Origin: Nemertoderma westbladi
Lineage: Eukaryota; Xenacoelomorpha; Nemertodermatida; Nemertodermatidae
Direction of reading: 5' to 3'
NCBI GenBank assembly: GCA_032718475.1
Contig: JAUCBJ010008314.1
Location: 1-54,127, forward strand
DNA: 54,127 bases
A model generated the notes under the pieces. It ran no database searches. It saw nothing but the letters and a program-made list of their open reading frames with translations, and was not told where the DNA came from. Shown here piece after piece: positions 38,384-49,925 of this stretch; position 1 is the first letter of the stretch; every line of letters starts with the position of its first letter. The translations under genes and the position numbers were made by a program.

Positions 38384-40440
38384 TTGTTACTCTCAATATT
38401 TTTACTCTCGATATTTTTACACTCGATATTTTTACTCTCTATATTTTTCAACATTCGTTCTTTTTACTCTCGATATTTTTCAATACTCGATATTTTTACT
38501 CTCGATATTTTTCAACATACGATATTATTCAACACCCAATATTTTTACTCTCGATATTTTTCAACACTCGATATTTTACTCTCTATATTTTTAATCGCGA
38601 TATATTTACTCTCGATATTTTTTCTCTCGATATTTTTACTCTCGATATTTTTACTCTCGATATTTTTTCTCTCGATATTTTTACTCTCGATATTTTTACT
38701 CTCGTTATTTTATTCTCGATATTTTTCAACACTCGATATTTTTACTCTCGATATTTTTACTCTCGATATTTTTACTCTGGATATTTTTACTCTCGATATT
38801 TTTTCTCTCGATATTTTTACTCTCGATATTTTTACTCTCGATAATTTATTCTCGATATTTTTCAACACTCGATATTTTTACTCTCGATATTTTTACTCTC
38901 GATATTTTTACTCTCGATATTTTTCAACACTCGATATTTTTACTCTCGATATTTTTACTCTCGATATTTTTACTCTCGATATTTTTCAACACTCGATATT
39001 TTTACTCTCGATATTTTTACTCTCGATATTTTTACTCTCGATATTTTTCAACACTCGATATTTTTACTCTCGATATTTTTACTCTCGATATTTTTTCTCT
39101 CGATATTTTTACTCTCGATATTTTTACTCTCGATATTTTTACTCTCGTTATTTTATTCTCGATATTTTTCAACACTCGATATTTTTACTCTCGATATTTT
39201 TACTCTCGATATTTTTACTCTGGATATTTTTACTCTCGATATTTTTTCTCTCGATATTTTTACTCTCGATATTTTTACTCTCGATAATTTATTCTCGATA
39301 TTTTTCAACACTCGATATTTTTACTCTCGATATTTTTACTCTCGATATTTTTACTCTCGATATTTTTCAACACTCGATATTTTTACTCTCGATATTTTTA
39401 CTCTCGATATTTTTACTCTCGATATTTTTCAATACTCGATATTTTTACTCTCGATATTTTTTAACAAACGATATTATTCAACACCCGATATTTTTACTCT
39501 CGATATTTTTCAACACTCGATATTTTACTCTCTATATTTTTAATCGCGATATATTTACTCTCGATATTTTTACTCTCGATATTTTTACACTCGATATTTT
39601 TACTCTCTATATTTTTCAACATTCGTTCTTTTTACTCTCGATATTTTTCAATACTCGATATTTTTACTCTCGATATTTTTCAACACACGATATTATTATT
39701 CAACACCCGATATTTTTACTCTCGAGATTTTTCAACACTCGATATTTTACTCTCTATATTTTTAATCGCGATATATTTTCTCTCGATATTTTTACTCTCG
39801 ATATTTTTACTCTCGATATTGTATTCTCGATATTTTTCAACATTCGATATTTTTACTCTCGATATCTTTACTCTCGATATTTTTTCTCTCGATATTTTTA
39901 CTCTCGATATTTTTACTCTCGATATTTTTACTCTCGATATTTTTACTCTGGATATTTTTACTCTCGATATTTTTACTCTCGATATTTTATTCTCGATATT
40001 TTTCAACACTCGATATTTTTACTCTCGATATTTTTACTCTCGATATTTTTCAATACTCGATATTTTTACTCTCGATATTTTTCAACAAACGATATTATTC
40101 AACACCCGATATTTTTACTCTCGATATTTTTCAACACTCGATATTTTACTCTCTATATTTTTAATCGCGATATATATACTCTCGATATTTTTACTCTCGA
40201 TATTTTTTCTCTCGATATTTTTACTCTCGATATTTTTACTCTCGATATTTTACTCTCGATATTTTTCAACACTCGATATTTTTACTCTCGATATTTTCAA
40301 CACTCGTTATTTTTACTCTCGATATTTTTCAACACTCGATATTTTTACTCTCAATATTTTTACTCTCGATATTTTTAATGTCCATGTCTCGATATTTTTA
40401 CTCTCGATATTTTTCATGTCCATGTCTCGATATTTTTCAA
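38384..40440 (+). repeat. 15-bp satellite, right arm (ATATTTTTACTCTCG orientation)
   Basis: The same satellite in opposite orientation, about 2 kb. The most common unit is CTCGATATTTTTACT, with a 17-bp form containing CAACA. A larger block marked by TTTTTAATCGCGATATAT returns near 38590, 39540, 39768 and 40160, so the array has higher-order structure. The 664-codon frame (38384-40378), made of YSRYF, LSIFL and TLDIF pentapeptides, arises because no frame of the unit contains a stop. It is not a believable protein. Confidence 0.97.
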
Positions 40441-41288
40441 TATAACCACTTAATTAGTTGCATAGTTCACTTACTGTAGTTTAAGTTAGTGTTATTGTAT
40501 AGTTGCGCGGTGCAATTTACAGTAGTTATTATTAAGTGTACCTGCACGAAATTAAATTAGTAATAATAATAATAATTACAGTATACCAACGCTGCTTTAC
40601 GCTATAGGTGTATAACCCAGTATCACTATATATATTAACTAAAACTAAAGGCAGTCCTATGTCTATATATTCCATTTAAATAAAGTGGCACTGCATATCA
40701 CGCAGACTCGAATGGGAACATTTCCACGAACGAGCTAAGCGAGTGAGTGAAATATGAAACGAGAGCCTGAAAGTGAAATACAGTTACTTTATTTAAATTG
40801 AATATGACGTTTTATTTTCAAGTTTCAAAGTTTTATTATTTAAAATCACATATTACCGGAACCAGTACCGTACCATACCGTAGCGGTAAAAACCTACAGT
40901 ATATAGCTTGTGTTGCCTGCAGCCCAAAGGCTGTGTAAGTAAGCGGTAAGTATTAGGCCTAGAGCTTTAAGGATGGGTGACACCGGTACTGCACCACGTA
41001 GGGTACCGTACCAGTAACGACCTATGTACTGTAGCTTGTGCTGTCCTCATCTGTCTGAATGATTGTCTGTCTCTCTGTATGAATGACTTACTGTTAGGCC
41101 TACCCCAGCGTGACCGTAGAATACAGTACAATCATACGGAAAGAATACTGTTACTTTATTTCACGCCGTGATATATATCACCTCATAGCCCATCATTGAA
41201 TTTTCTTTATTTCACGACGTATTTCACGCCGACTTGAAAATATAATATATAAATAAATATAAATAACTTTTATCTCAGGTATACTTAC
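40441..41288. other. Intron 2, proximal part
   Basis: No gene. Contains a GAACGAGCTAAGCGAGTGAG-like word (40730) related to the dispersed repeat at 42120, and two TTACTTTATTTCACGCCG-type blocks around 41150-41230. Confidence 0.5.
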
Positions 41289-41421
41289 GTTCACATGGGA
41301 CCAGAACAACGTAGGTGAGTTAATGAGTAGCATTATAACCCAGACAATGATAACAGCTTTAACTGCATTGATAGATTTGCGAACACCCAATGAACGTACA
41401 GCCCAGACAACAGCCATATAC
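41289..41421 (-). CDS. Galanin/allatostatin-A-like peptide receptor, exon 2 (TM4)
   Basis: A 133-bp exon, too short for the usual ORF threshold on its own. It is bounded by a TTCTCCGCAG acceptor and a GTAAGT donor. Its first base completes the arginine of the DRY motif, then YMAVVWAVRSLGVRKSINAV forms the second intracellular loop, and TM4 follows (VIIVWVIMLLINSPTLFW). It leaves in phase 0 and joins exon 3 (EETGIAVCKGF) without a gap in the receptor alignment, so no exon is missing between them. The 5' boundary, between DR and Y, is at the place known for introns in galanin receptor genes of the GALR2/3 kind. Confidence 0.92.
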
Positions 41422-41589
41422 CTGCGGAGAATAAACAATCATATCGTTATTAATTTATGATGTTCCAGAATACATTGTCGTAAGTTTGGTAAACAAAGTT
41501 TTGAAAGCACACAATATTTTCAGTTGCCTCAGTTCTACCCGCAGAATAGCTGTCATTTCTGTTGGTGAAATCAATTAGCACATTAATTC

Positions 41590-42090
41590 TACCAACCCAT
41601 TGACCCCCCCCCCCCCCCGCAATAGGGATTATTTGGGTTTTAGTTTCGATGGAATGTATACGAGTTGCACCACGCGTATCAAACTTGTATTTTTCGGTGC
41701 TGTGTGCAAAATTTGGTGCCAGCACGAAACTTTGAAAATCTATTCAATAGTTCAATTGCTTGTGACAACTTATATCCCGCGTTTTAGAGGTTTATGGCGG
41801 TTCTGAATTTAATGGAATAAATAATTATCTAACTAGACATCTCAAACCATCTCAAACTTGTATTATTCGGAAGTGGGTGCAAAATTTGGTGCTAGCACTA
41901 AATTTTGAAAACCATCAAATATATCAATTGATTGTGTCACCCTGTTTCTTGCGTTATACGGGTTTATGACGGTCCTGAATCCGATGGAATCAATAAAAAC
42001 AGCATTGGACATCTCAAACTTGTACCTTTTGTTGTTGGGTACGAAATTTGGTGCTAGCACCAACATTTGCCATATTACGCCGAAAAATAC
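41590..42090. repeat. Palindrome-bearing tandem repeat, inverted copy
   Basis: Three units in opposite orientation to 22878-23390. Palindrome centres lie near 41711, 41893 and 42055 (spacing about 160-180 bp), and the TTGCGTTATACGGGTTTATG block between them is the complement of CCCGTATAACGCA. It begins next to a TTGAC(C)15 tract, as the copy at 23605 does. Confidence 0.78.
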
Positions 42091-42109
42091 GTGTAGCAAT
42101 AATCTGGCA

Positions 42110-42640
42110 AATTAGAAATTTGTTACACGAACGAACGTAGTGAGTGAGTGAAAATAAGCCACGAGGATCAGAACACTGTAAAGTACTTTGCAACACCATC
42201 AAGTATGTATGTAGTTTTATTCCAAAATTTAAACATTACGAAATGACTGTATATATATATTATAAGTGATAGAACCCCTGTTATAAAAAAAGTTAGCTAA
42301 TATTTATGGTGGCGTTTGGAGCCATGTTAATAGTATAGCTACTGGTTATTAATAGCTACCGGTAGGTAATACAGTATGCCTACCTGACTGTCATGCAATT
42401 AATCATAAATACCAATTATTGTTTATGTGGTAACCATGGCGATCCCAAGTGTCAGGTTCACTTGCATTGAACGGATGCACTGCAAAGTCGCTCTGCTCTG
42501 TTGGGACATTACAACATAATAATATATCACTAAATGTACAGGCTGTAATGTTCTCCAAAGTTGTAAAGTGCTAAATAGCAACTCGCTGTTAATACTGACG
42601 GCATTGAGTAATGTTACAATTTTGAAATAAATAAATTGAC
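42110..42640. repeat. Dispersed repeat, copy 2 (inverted relative to 2215-2930)
   Basis: The reverse complement matches copy 1 in several blocks, including ACGAACGTAGTGAGTGAGTG and the AACTCGCTGTTAATACTGAC stretch near the end. Confidence 0.65.
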
Positions 42641-42689
42641 CTTTACTGTTCTAGAATTTCAAAATATGGGGATTGTTTACTGAAAATGG

Positions 42690-43330
42690 CCGTAGAAATA
42701 ACGGAACTAAAAAGGCTTCCCGCAGAAATGAGAAAAAGGTTAAAATTGTGCTTTACTGTTCAATATTAAACTAACATTCTCTCATATCGCTATGCTATAC
42801 AACTGTATTTTTCTCGCCTAAGGTAGTCCTTTGTGATCCTAAGAAAGGATACCTAAACCACCCTCTAATTGGAAACTTCCGTGGAACCAGCCTTATCACC
42901 CAATAGGAGCAAGTTTATTCAAACGAAATCAGTTTAATAGAATGAGGGACAAAGGCCAATAATACGAGATAATCAAAGTGACTTCCGTTTTGGTAGACGA
43001 CATCTTGTAACCTATTCAATCACTTGGAACCTATTATATCAATTTAGAGATAAATGGATGAAATATCCACAAAAACAGAGAGCAATTAGCCATTCTCTTT
43101 GTGGATTATTGTCAAAGCCTTCTTCAATTCAGTGTCACAACCTCGTCTTGACCTTTCATCACAGAAGGCCTATTATGCACATGCAGCAGTTACCATGGTC
43201 AATTGAAATATTTTCAAAGCATATACCAGATTATTGATTCCACAGCGGTGCAACAACAACGAGTGGGCAAATCATCTGCAGCTTATATGAGATATATGAA
43301 CTTCCATGTGATCAATAGCGAACCACATGT
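42690..43330 (+). pseudogene. Decayed RTE-like reverse transcriptase, N-terminal palm part
   Basis: Read across frames, this gives PKKGYLNHPLIGNFRGTSLI, NQSDFRFGRRHLVTYSITW and a degenerate LCGLLSKPSSIQ in place of the VDFFKAFDSV motif. It is colinear with LINE-B residues between VPVPKKGN and the catalytic Asp, but full of indels and stops. Confidence 0.72.
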
Positions 43331-43674
43331 AGCAAGTAAGTATGCAAATATTAGAAACCACCATAATTTTTATTGAATGAATAATATTCATCATGGCAAT
43401 ATTAAGCTAAATTATACGGTACTTATTTTATCCATCAAAGCCATCTTAGCTTAAATAATAGTTGTTAAATTTACTGGTACTATAAATTTGTAATCCATCA
43501 TATGGGTACAGTTCCAGCTCCTCAATTCTGTTACATTGGGATTGGTATTCTAATTCCATCAATGTCCACTGAAAGCCTTACTTTCTCGTAAGGATTTCTC
43601 TAAAGACTTGACGTCAAGTTTTGCAGCATCAGTGGGTCGGGTAGCGATCACAGTTTAATTAATTTGTCCATGAC
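43331..43674. other. Intron 1 sequence without recognised feature
   Basis: AT-rich DNA between the RT remnant and the hAT MITE. No gene or repeat assigned. The last eight bases are the left target duplication of the MITE. Confidence 0.5.
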
Positions 43675-44176
43675 CAGTGGCGGATCTAGGATTTCTCCAA
43701 GGGGGGGGCACGACCAAGTGAAAAAAATTATACATCATCTATTATAGCGACAGCAAATTTGAACACTAGTGGTCGAATTTCTGGTTGAAAATGATGAACT
43801 CTGGGTTTTGTGGGTTTTATATCTTTCAATATTAAATTATTCAATTTTAATTAAGGTTTCAATGACAAATGCTAATTTTTTTATTTTTTTATTATTATAT
43901 TAAAAGAAAACTTATTAATAGAAGGACTATTATTAATAGGAGGGCTGGGGCAATATTGTTAATAAGGCTGGTGGGTATACAAGGGGTACCGTACCACCTA
44001 CCTTATCTGTCTTACTTTCTTATTTTTCTTTGGACAAGCCTAGGCTGGGATAATGTGAATTCTATCTGGTCTGGATGCTAATGTTACTTCAACAAAGTGA
44101 CCGTAGTGACAATAGTGACCGTTTCTCTCAAGGGGGGGGCACGTGCCCCCGTGCCCCCCCTCTGGATCCGCCCCTG
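43675..44176. mobile_element. hAT-type MITE (502 bp)
   Basis: Terminal inverted repeats CAGTGGCGGATCTAG (left) and CTGGATCCGCCCCTG (right), with adjoining G or C runs. Flanked by the 8-bp duplication TCCATGAC (43667-43674 and 44177-44184), the length typical of hAT transposons. No transposase is encoded, so it is non-autonomous. Confidence 0.92.
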
Positions 44177-44887
44177 TCCATGACCCACAGTGGTCCAACT
44201 GGTCTCCACGACCTGGCGGTCGACACCAGAAGATAACCATAAACATAACCAACGTTGTTGCTCAGAATGAAGTGCACCGAATTGCTTGGACTCATTTCCG
44301 ACTCGACTCGGCTCGGCTCGGTTTGCCATTGAAACTGGCCGTTGGAGAAGAAACAGGTGTGATTCAAAGTTGTGTAAATGTGGTGACATACAGACTATGC
44401 AGCATAATATTTATTATTTGCACTGGTTACTATTTATTCTGAGCTGTAATATACTTCAGTTCGATCATTCTCTGAGTCACCGAATAAGGCATTGTTGAAG
44501 AGATCTATATATTCGACATGCTGGAAAACCTGGAGGCCGACTGAGTATAATAAATGCGCCTGTTTCCATGGAGGCTGACTGATTCCATTTATGTTAGACT
44601 TAACAGTATTCAGGATTCATGTGACTGATTCAGGATTGACTTCCTCTTTGTCGAGTCCCGTTTATATATTGTACTCGTATTGTGATTGATTCATATTTAC
44701 TTTTTTTCTTGCAATGTTTTAGTTAAATTTTCTCACAACTGTCTAGCGGCCGAAACAATTTTGAACAAAAGGCATCAGAAAATAGCTCAATGAAGTGTAA
44801 CATATTGATATTATTCATACCTTCTGTAAATTTGTATGTTTCAAAAGTATTAGTTAATACTCTACAGCCACAATTTCACATCACTTA
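44177..44887. other. Intron 1 sequence without recognised feature
   Basis: No domain-bearing ORF and no repeat assigned. Confidence 0.5.
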
Positions 44888-45248
44888 GGCCCGTGCTCCA
44901 CTGGTAAGTCTTATGTCATAAGTCGAAATAAATTATGGAACACATTGGTTTCAATGGGAGCGTCTCCACTGGGATGTCATAAGTCATTTGTTACGACCCA
45001 TGAGTCGAAAGTGCTTATGTCCCATGTTCCATCTTTTGACATACGACGACACATGTGTTCTTTCTGGCAAGAGGCCTGTGATTGGTTACTGTGGGTAGCA
45101 GCACGACATTAAATGATCAAGTGTTCCATTAAATGTGAGACGCATCTTAAATTTTTTAAGAAAAGACTTATGACTTACCAGTGGAGCACGGAAGCTATAC
45201 GTATGACATGCGAGATGCGACTCATGTGTTGCCAGTAGAGCATGGGTC
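44888..45248. mobile_element. 361-bp MITE with a TA target
   Basis: Terminal inverted repeats GGCCCGTGCTCCACTGG and CCAGTAGAGCATGGGTC, flanked by TA on both sides. Inner copies of the same end sequence (CTTACCAGTGGAGCACGG at 45174-45191) show internal duplication. No ORF. The superfamily is not determined. Confidence 0.75.
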
Positions 45249-45455
45249 TAATTACCAAAACTTCGACGACCCACATAGCATAGAAATAAAAAATTGAAAA
45301 AAGCATCAGAAAATACTTAAAAATTTACCTGAAATATACACCTTTCCCTCTGTATGAATATATATAATTATTCTGGTATTGAATGGCCCATATATTATAT
45401 ATTGGATGTGATTTAAATTAAGTAATTTTATTTATTATTGAACTTCTAAGCTTAC

Positions 45456-45811
45456 CTGTCGATAGACATTAGTACCATGGTATAAATGGATACATACTGG
45501 TTGACATACTGGAAGTAATAGAGCAGCATGCAGACTGCTTGTCCGAGCAACCATTTCGGGTATGTTAACTGCATTGCTGTGCTCGGTATACAGAACAGGG
45601 CAACCAAAAGATCTGAGACACTGAGATTAAATATGAATACATTCGTTGTATTTTTTTTCATCTGCTTCTGGGATACTATGACAACAATTACAAGTAGATT
45701 ACCAACAACACCAATTATGAATATAACAGCATAGACCACGAGGACTACAGTGTCTCCAGGGTCAATGTGCATTGGATAAAAATTCTCAGTAGCGTTAGTT
45801 ATGGGTTCCAT
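45456..45811 (-). CDS. Galanin/allatostatin-A-like peptide receptor, exon 1 (TM1-TM3)
   Basis: A 356-bp first coding exon. ATG at 45811 is preceded in frame by a TAA 24 bases upstream, which supports this start. The short extracellular N-terminus has one N-glycosylation site (NAT). TM1 (VLVVYAVIFIIGVVGNLLVI) has the GN motif; TM2 follows TTNVFIFNLSVSDLLVALF; TM3 has the disulfide cysteine (GQAVCMLLYYF) and ends in YTMVLMSIDR. The GTAAGC donor lies after the first two bases of the Arg codon (phase 2). Together with exons 2 and 3 the coding length is 1044 bp, 347 residues, normal for a class A peptide receptor. All three exons are intact. Confidence 0.93.
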
Positions 45812-47540
45812 TATGTTGATGGAAATATATTGTTAATTATCCAATTAGGAGCTTATTTGATAACTTTGCCAATTTATATACAAAGGTTTCTTTCATGACA
45901 GTGCGAGTCAAAGAAATGGAAATCAATAACAACCTCTTAGTTAGAATAGCACACCAATTGCCGAAAGCAATAATGTTTTCTTGGAAGCAAACAAAGGGAA
46001 GTGCCTCAGAATTTATTTATAATTGGCTGTTCTGGCGCAAATAAGATTGAATGTTCTCTTGAAGTTGTTCTCAATCTCGTTGTTAGAATATTGATTTATT
46101 ATGACTTCATTTATTTCGCATAAGTTATTAAATGAAACTGTTGGTAGATATGGAATCAATCACAGTTAATCATAATTCTTTTTGCCCGGATCTGGAAATA
46201 AAGAAATCAGTTTATATTATTATAGTTGAACTTAGGTTGGAGGTATACAATGTAATGTAAGGAAGAGAGACTGGAACCTGTCACAACAGACTATCAAAGT
46301 AATAATAATATATTTGCATAGATTTTATCCTGGACAGGGTTCCCCAAGTTGAGCAATCCTGTTTCATTTTTATTCCTACACCAGTCTAGTACAGATTTAC
46401 TACTTGGCCTACATCCCTTATCCCTATGTACTGCTATGTAATAGAATTCCTGTAGTTTTAACTTTTTTCATCACAGCCGTGGGTGGGGAAATAGCTGCAG
46501 ATGCTTAGATTCAATGCCACAGGGCCGACAATAACTCCAGTACGTAGGAAGGAATTTTTCCCCTGGAGGTATTTTAATAACACTATGCATTTTCATCATT
46601 CCCCTGTGTCCATGGCTACTGCATGGAAGTGCTGTTGTTCACGAGCATGTAGATCATAGAAAAAAATTAATCATCATATTTATGAAAAGTTTGAACATTA
46701 ATCACCCCATTCTTATTATTAGATATTACTTGGCTAAGCAATCAGGAAATGAAGCCTAACCAGAGACCACATCAGAATCAATCAAGTGCTTTTTCATGAT
46801 ACTGATATATGCAAGAAATCGGAATATGTCATGTAAAGGTTTCCCCTGAACTGGAAGAGCATTCAGTCTTCCACTAGTTATTCTGCGCACGATCGGATTA
46901 GCACGGTACCTTACCGTATACCACGGTATCTAAGGACTCTACAGTCATCAGCACAGAATTGTTAATCTGTAACAAGATAACATTTATTCCCAATCATTAT
47001 TATGCTTTCGTGATGACGTTTCCTGACTCCCAGGGGTAAAATGTTAATCAATAGGCAAATAGAGAAGAGGTTGGTCGTGAAAGGGTGGGTTTTGCAGTAA
47101 TCAGTGTCTGACTCGGACTGCTAATAGGGGCTTCTGCTTATATTAAGGGATGATATGGGGAAGATAGAAGAATTGATAAATAATCAAGTAGCACGCTGTG
47201 GGTGCTGAAAAGTATAATTAAAAGGAATCAGATTAGTACATTTTGAATGCCTGATTCTACTATTGTTCACGGATTACCGTTGATGCTTATAAAATAAGCC
47301 TTCTGAGTGAAACCAAGGTTAAATCCAAAAGATCTAATATCCAAGGACACATTGATAATGTAGTCCTTGGTTAATCATCTTAATCATGTTCTATCATAAT
47401 CAATGGTTATCTATGTATTGCCATATAAAAACATATTGTTGACATCCTTTGAGTATATGACAGGGGATTAGGGAGCAGATGACTGCTATATATATAAAGA
47501 AAAATAAATTTTCTTTAGCCATTAGGCAAGGGATTACGCA
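45812..47540. other. Upstream region of the peptide receptor
   Basis: No coding exon was recognised. It should hold the 5' UTR and promoter, possibly after further non-coding exons. No core promoter element could be assigned with confidence. Confidence 0.4.
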
Positions 47541-47544
47541 AAAG

Positions 47545-47775
47545 TCTGATGACGTATTTCCAGTGCGGCCCCCCCAGAACTATACTCCCCAGAGGAACTC
47601 CAGTACTCATTTATCTACTACCACTTAAGGACGCAATAAGACAGAGATGCGCCCTGGCTGGTCACTTCAAAGCATTCGTGCCGAAACCAAAACTGCCCTG
47701 GCCCATGCGAGGATCTAACACACGACCTCGGAGAGATGTGAATTAAATTCAACAACCACACCAAGGTGGGACCTA
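47545..47775 (-). mobile_element. Probable tRNA-derived SINE
   Basis: On the minus strand a tRNA-like head (about 47772-47700) has an A-box-like TTGGTGTGGTTG and a B-box-like GTGTTAGATCC, followed by an unrelated body with AAGTGGTAGTAGATAAATG. It has no intact tRNA cloverleaf. Confidence 0.45.
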
Positions 47776-48103
47776 TAGACCAAAGTATTGACAGTTGGGA
47801 GTCTGTGAGGCGGAAATTGCATAGACATTACACTTTTATCAGCTAGTATTTCTACGTCTACGTTTTACATGAGCTTCTACCAGAATGGTTGAGAGCAGCA
47901 AACTTACAATCTGTTGGTCCCCTTTAATTTAATCCCACCTGGACATGAATGCTGCTTATGAAAAGATGGAACTGTTAATAGGACTAGGATATACTGACTG
48001 ATATATTGTAGCGCTGTGTCGCATTATAGACTGCATCAATGTCAGGGTATTGTGAACTTACTAGGTTGCGAAACTACCTCTCTATCTTTATGCTCTATCT
48101 CTA

Positions 48104-48475
48104 TCGCATGCTGCATTTCGGCTTGCATTAAGAATGCTATGCCGCTTAATCAACAAATTTGCTCCGCCCAAATCTGTATTATCCATGACTTCCGCGCGAG
48201 ATTTTCCGCAACTTTAAGGCCTGTGTAATTTAAGTGCCGTCTCCTCAAGAAAATCATGGGCTGCCCACCATGCTTATTCACTCCATGAGGCCGCCAAAGC
48301 ACAAGATTATAAGCACAGGCTGGTCCTCGCGGCGAAAACAATGTCCTGCTAAGGGATGCGGTTTTGTTCAAGTGTCAAGTTTGGTGGAACCAATGAGACA
48401 CCTCTAATGTTACAGTATATAGTGTCTGATTTGGAGATGTGTGCACTCTACATCTGTGAACCCGACATGGCTCCT
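48104..48475 (-). pseudogene. Decayed RTE-like reverse transcriptase 3' end
   Basis: Minus-strand remnant with YNLVLWRPHGVNKHGGQPM and FLRRR, close to the last 90 residues of LINE-B, plus the same 3' end (GCATGCTGCATT... on the plus strand at 48107). Frameshifts separate the upstream match (VPPNLTLEQN-like region near 48390). 5'-truncated and dead. Confidence 0.85.
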
Positions 48476-49785
48476 CAACCGCAGTTGAGACAGATATAGT
48501 AATTATTAATGGTGAATAAAACTGTCAGTGCTTTCCTGCAGGAGTCATCATTTCTTTGCATTTCTGAATATTGTACATAAAGTTTGCTACTTCCATTGTA
48601 GTTCAAGCCATTTATGGAAAGGTACATTATATATGATTTATAGTACACAATAAATTTAATTATCTGACAGTGATTTATATATTATTTCGATAATGGCTTG
48701 GAAATAACTTGTTGGAAATGAATATATTTATAGCTGCTGTCATCTAGTCTTTATAAGTTCATCAGTTTGTCAACCAAAGGAGATTAATGGCCTCTAAACA
48801 CTGCATTGTCATCGAATGCTTAACTTGTTTATCCTATTACTCATTTGCCCATTTAGATAATTAAGCAACAGGATTTTAAATGCATGGTTGCTTTAGTTAC
48901 CCCTGCGAGCTTTCTAATTTAATTACGGTAATTATTTGTACCAGAAATTTCGTTTATTTTACCATCAAAATGTCTTTCGGTTGGGTTGCTAATAGTCTGA
49001 TCTTAATCTTATAACATGGGTATGGACCCTGTCAATCAATTCGAAGGAATCAAATAACACACACACAGAGTGGAATATCTCTGCTGCTGATGATAATTGA
49101 ATTGGCCTAAGGAATTACCACATTAATTTTGTCTCTGACATGCTGTTTCTGTTATTGAATTCACCCAGAAAAACACACCCCCGGGCCTGTGTGTGAGTGT
49201 ATGTACAAATGAACTGCTGTCGAACTACTACTATTTAGTATAAATATAGGCTTCAGGGCTGACTTCAAAACATTATTTTTAAATCCAAAGTATGAGGCCA
49301 ATGTCCTGAATGTGAATGATAAATAATATCTCTGTACACTACTGGTGATATCAAGTTATTTAATCATGAATATTCTGTTTGGTTTATGGTCTAGTTGGTT
49401 GTTCACGTTTTATTTATATTAATGTATTAACAATTTTACATGTGAGTGGCAATAAATGTGAGCAGTGCAAAGTAAGTCATGACAAAGTAAGTTCTACCCC
49501 CCCCCCCCCAGATAAGTAACAACCCAGTTTTCGTTTAGCCTTTAACTATAAGGAGCTTCATGGTAGCCTGGCATACCTCCGAACTCTGATACACTTAGAC
49601 AATGGTCCGAAACAACATGCCGAACGTCCGAATGGAACGAAGCACTAAAGGTCTGAAAAATCCGAAACAATAGGACGATGGTCCGACACAACATGAGGCT
49701 AAGTGAAGATTTACTAAATATATTAATTTTAAATTATTTTTGTTAAACACCTCATCAATGCGCTGTTAATGTTAAACATGGAATG
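48476..49785. other. Intergenic stretch without gene
   Basis: AT-rich; holds a C13 run (49497-49509) and nothing recognisable as coding. Confidence 0.55.
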
Positions 49786-49925
49786 TTAATTGTTCTGGAA
49801 TCTCGGCCATCTGGCTGCCATAGAACAATACCATAAACGAACAGGCTGATGAATTCTGCTATAAGAGTGGCCGGTAAATCTCACCCGCAGTGCTTGTAGG
49901 GTTTTAGTGGGTTTTGGTAATTCTG
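49786..49925 (-). pseudogene. Possible non-LTR reverse transcriptase C-terminal fragment
   Basis: The minus-strand peptide LRVRFTGHSYSRIHQPVRLW resembles the FAGHC..R..QPV..LVLW region of LINE-type RTs. Very short, so uncertain. Confidence 0.3.

Larger units (their letters stand above)
18518..41288 (-). other. Intron 2 of the peptide receptor (22.8 kb)
   Basis: Bounded by the GTAAGT donor after 41289 and the TTTGCAG acceptor before 18517. It contains the tandem palindrome repeat, LINE-B, the second RT remnant, E2, the 15-bp satellite and a solo LTR, all described separately. No other host exon is visible in it. Confidence 0.85.
41422..45455 (-). other. Intron 1 of the peptide receptor (4.0 kb)
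   Basis: Between the exon 1 donor (GTAAGC from 45455) and the exon 2 acceptor. It contains the inverted palindrome repeat, the second dispersed repeat copy, an RT remnant and two MITEs. Confidence 0.85.

Noticed and set aside
38384-40378. 664-codon ORF (right satellite arm)
   Set aside because: Built wholly from a 15-bp tandem unit that has no stops; the pentapeptide repeats are an artefact and there is no start context or domain.
35777-40440. CRISPR-like array
   Set aside because: Repeats are 15-17 bp, contiguous and without unique spacers, in a eukaryotic intron; this is satellite DNA.
44040-44389. Overlapping ORFs near the right end of the hAT MITE
   Set aside because: They cross the MITE boundary and G/C runs, and have no domain or splice support.
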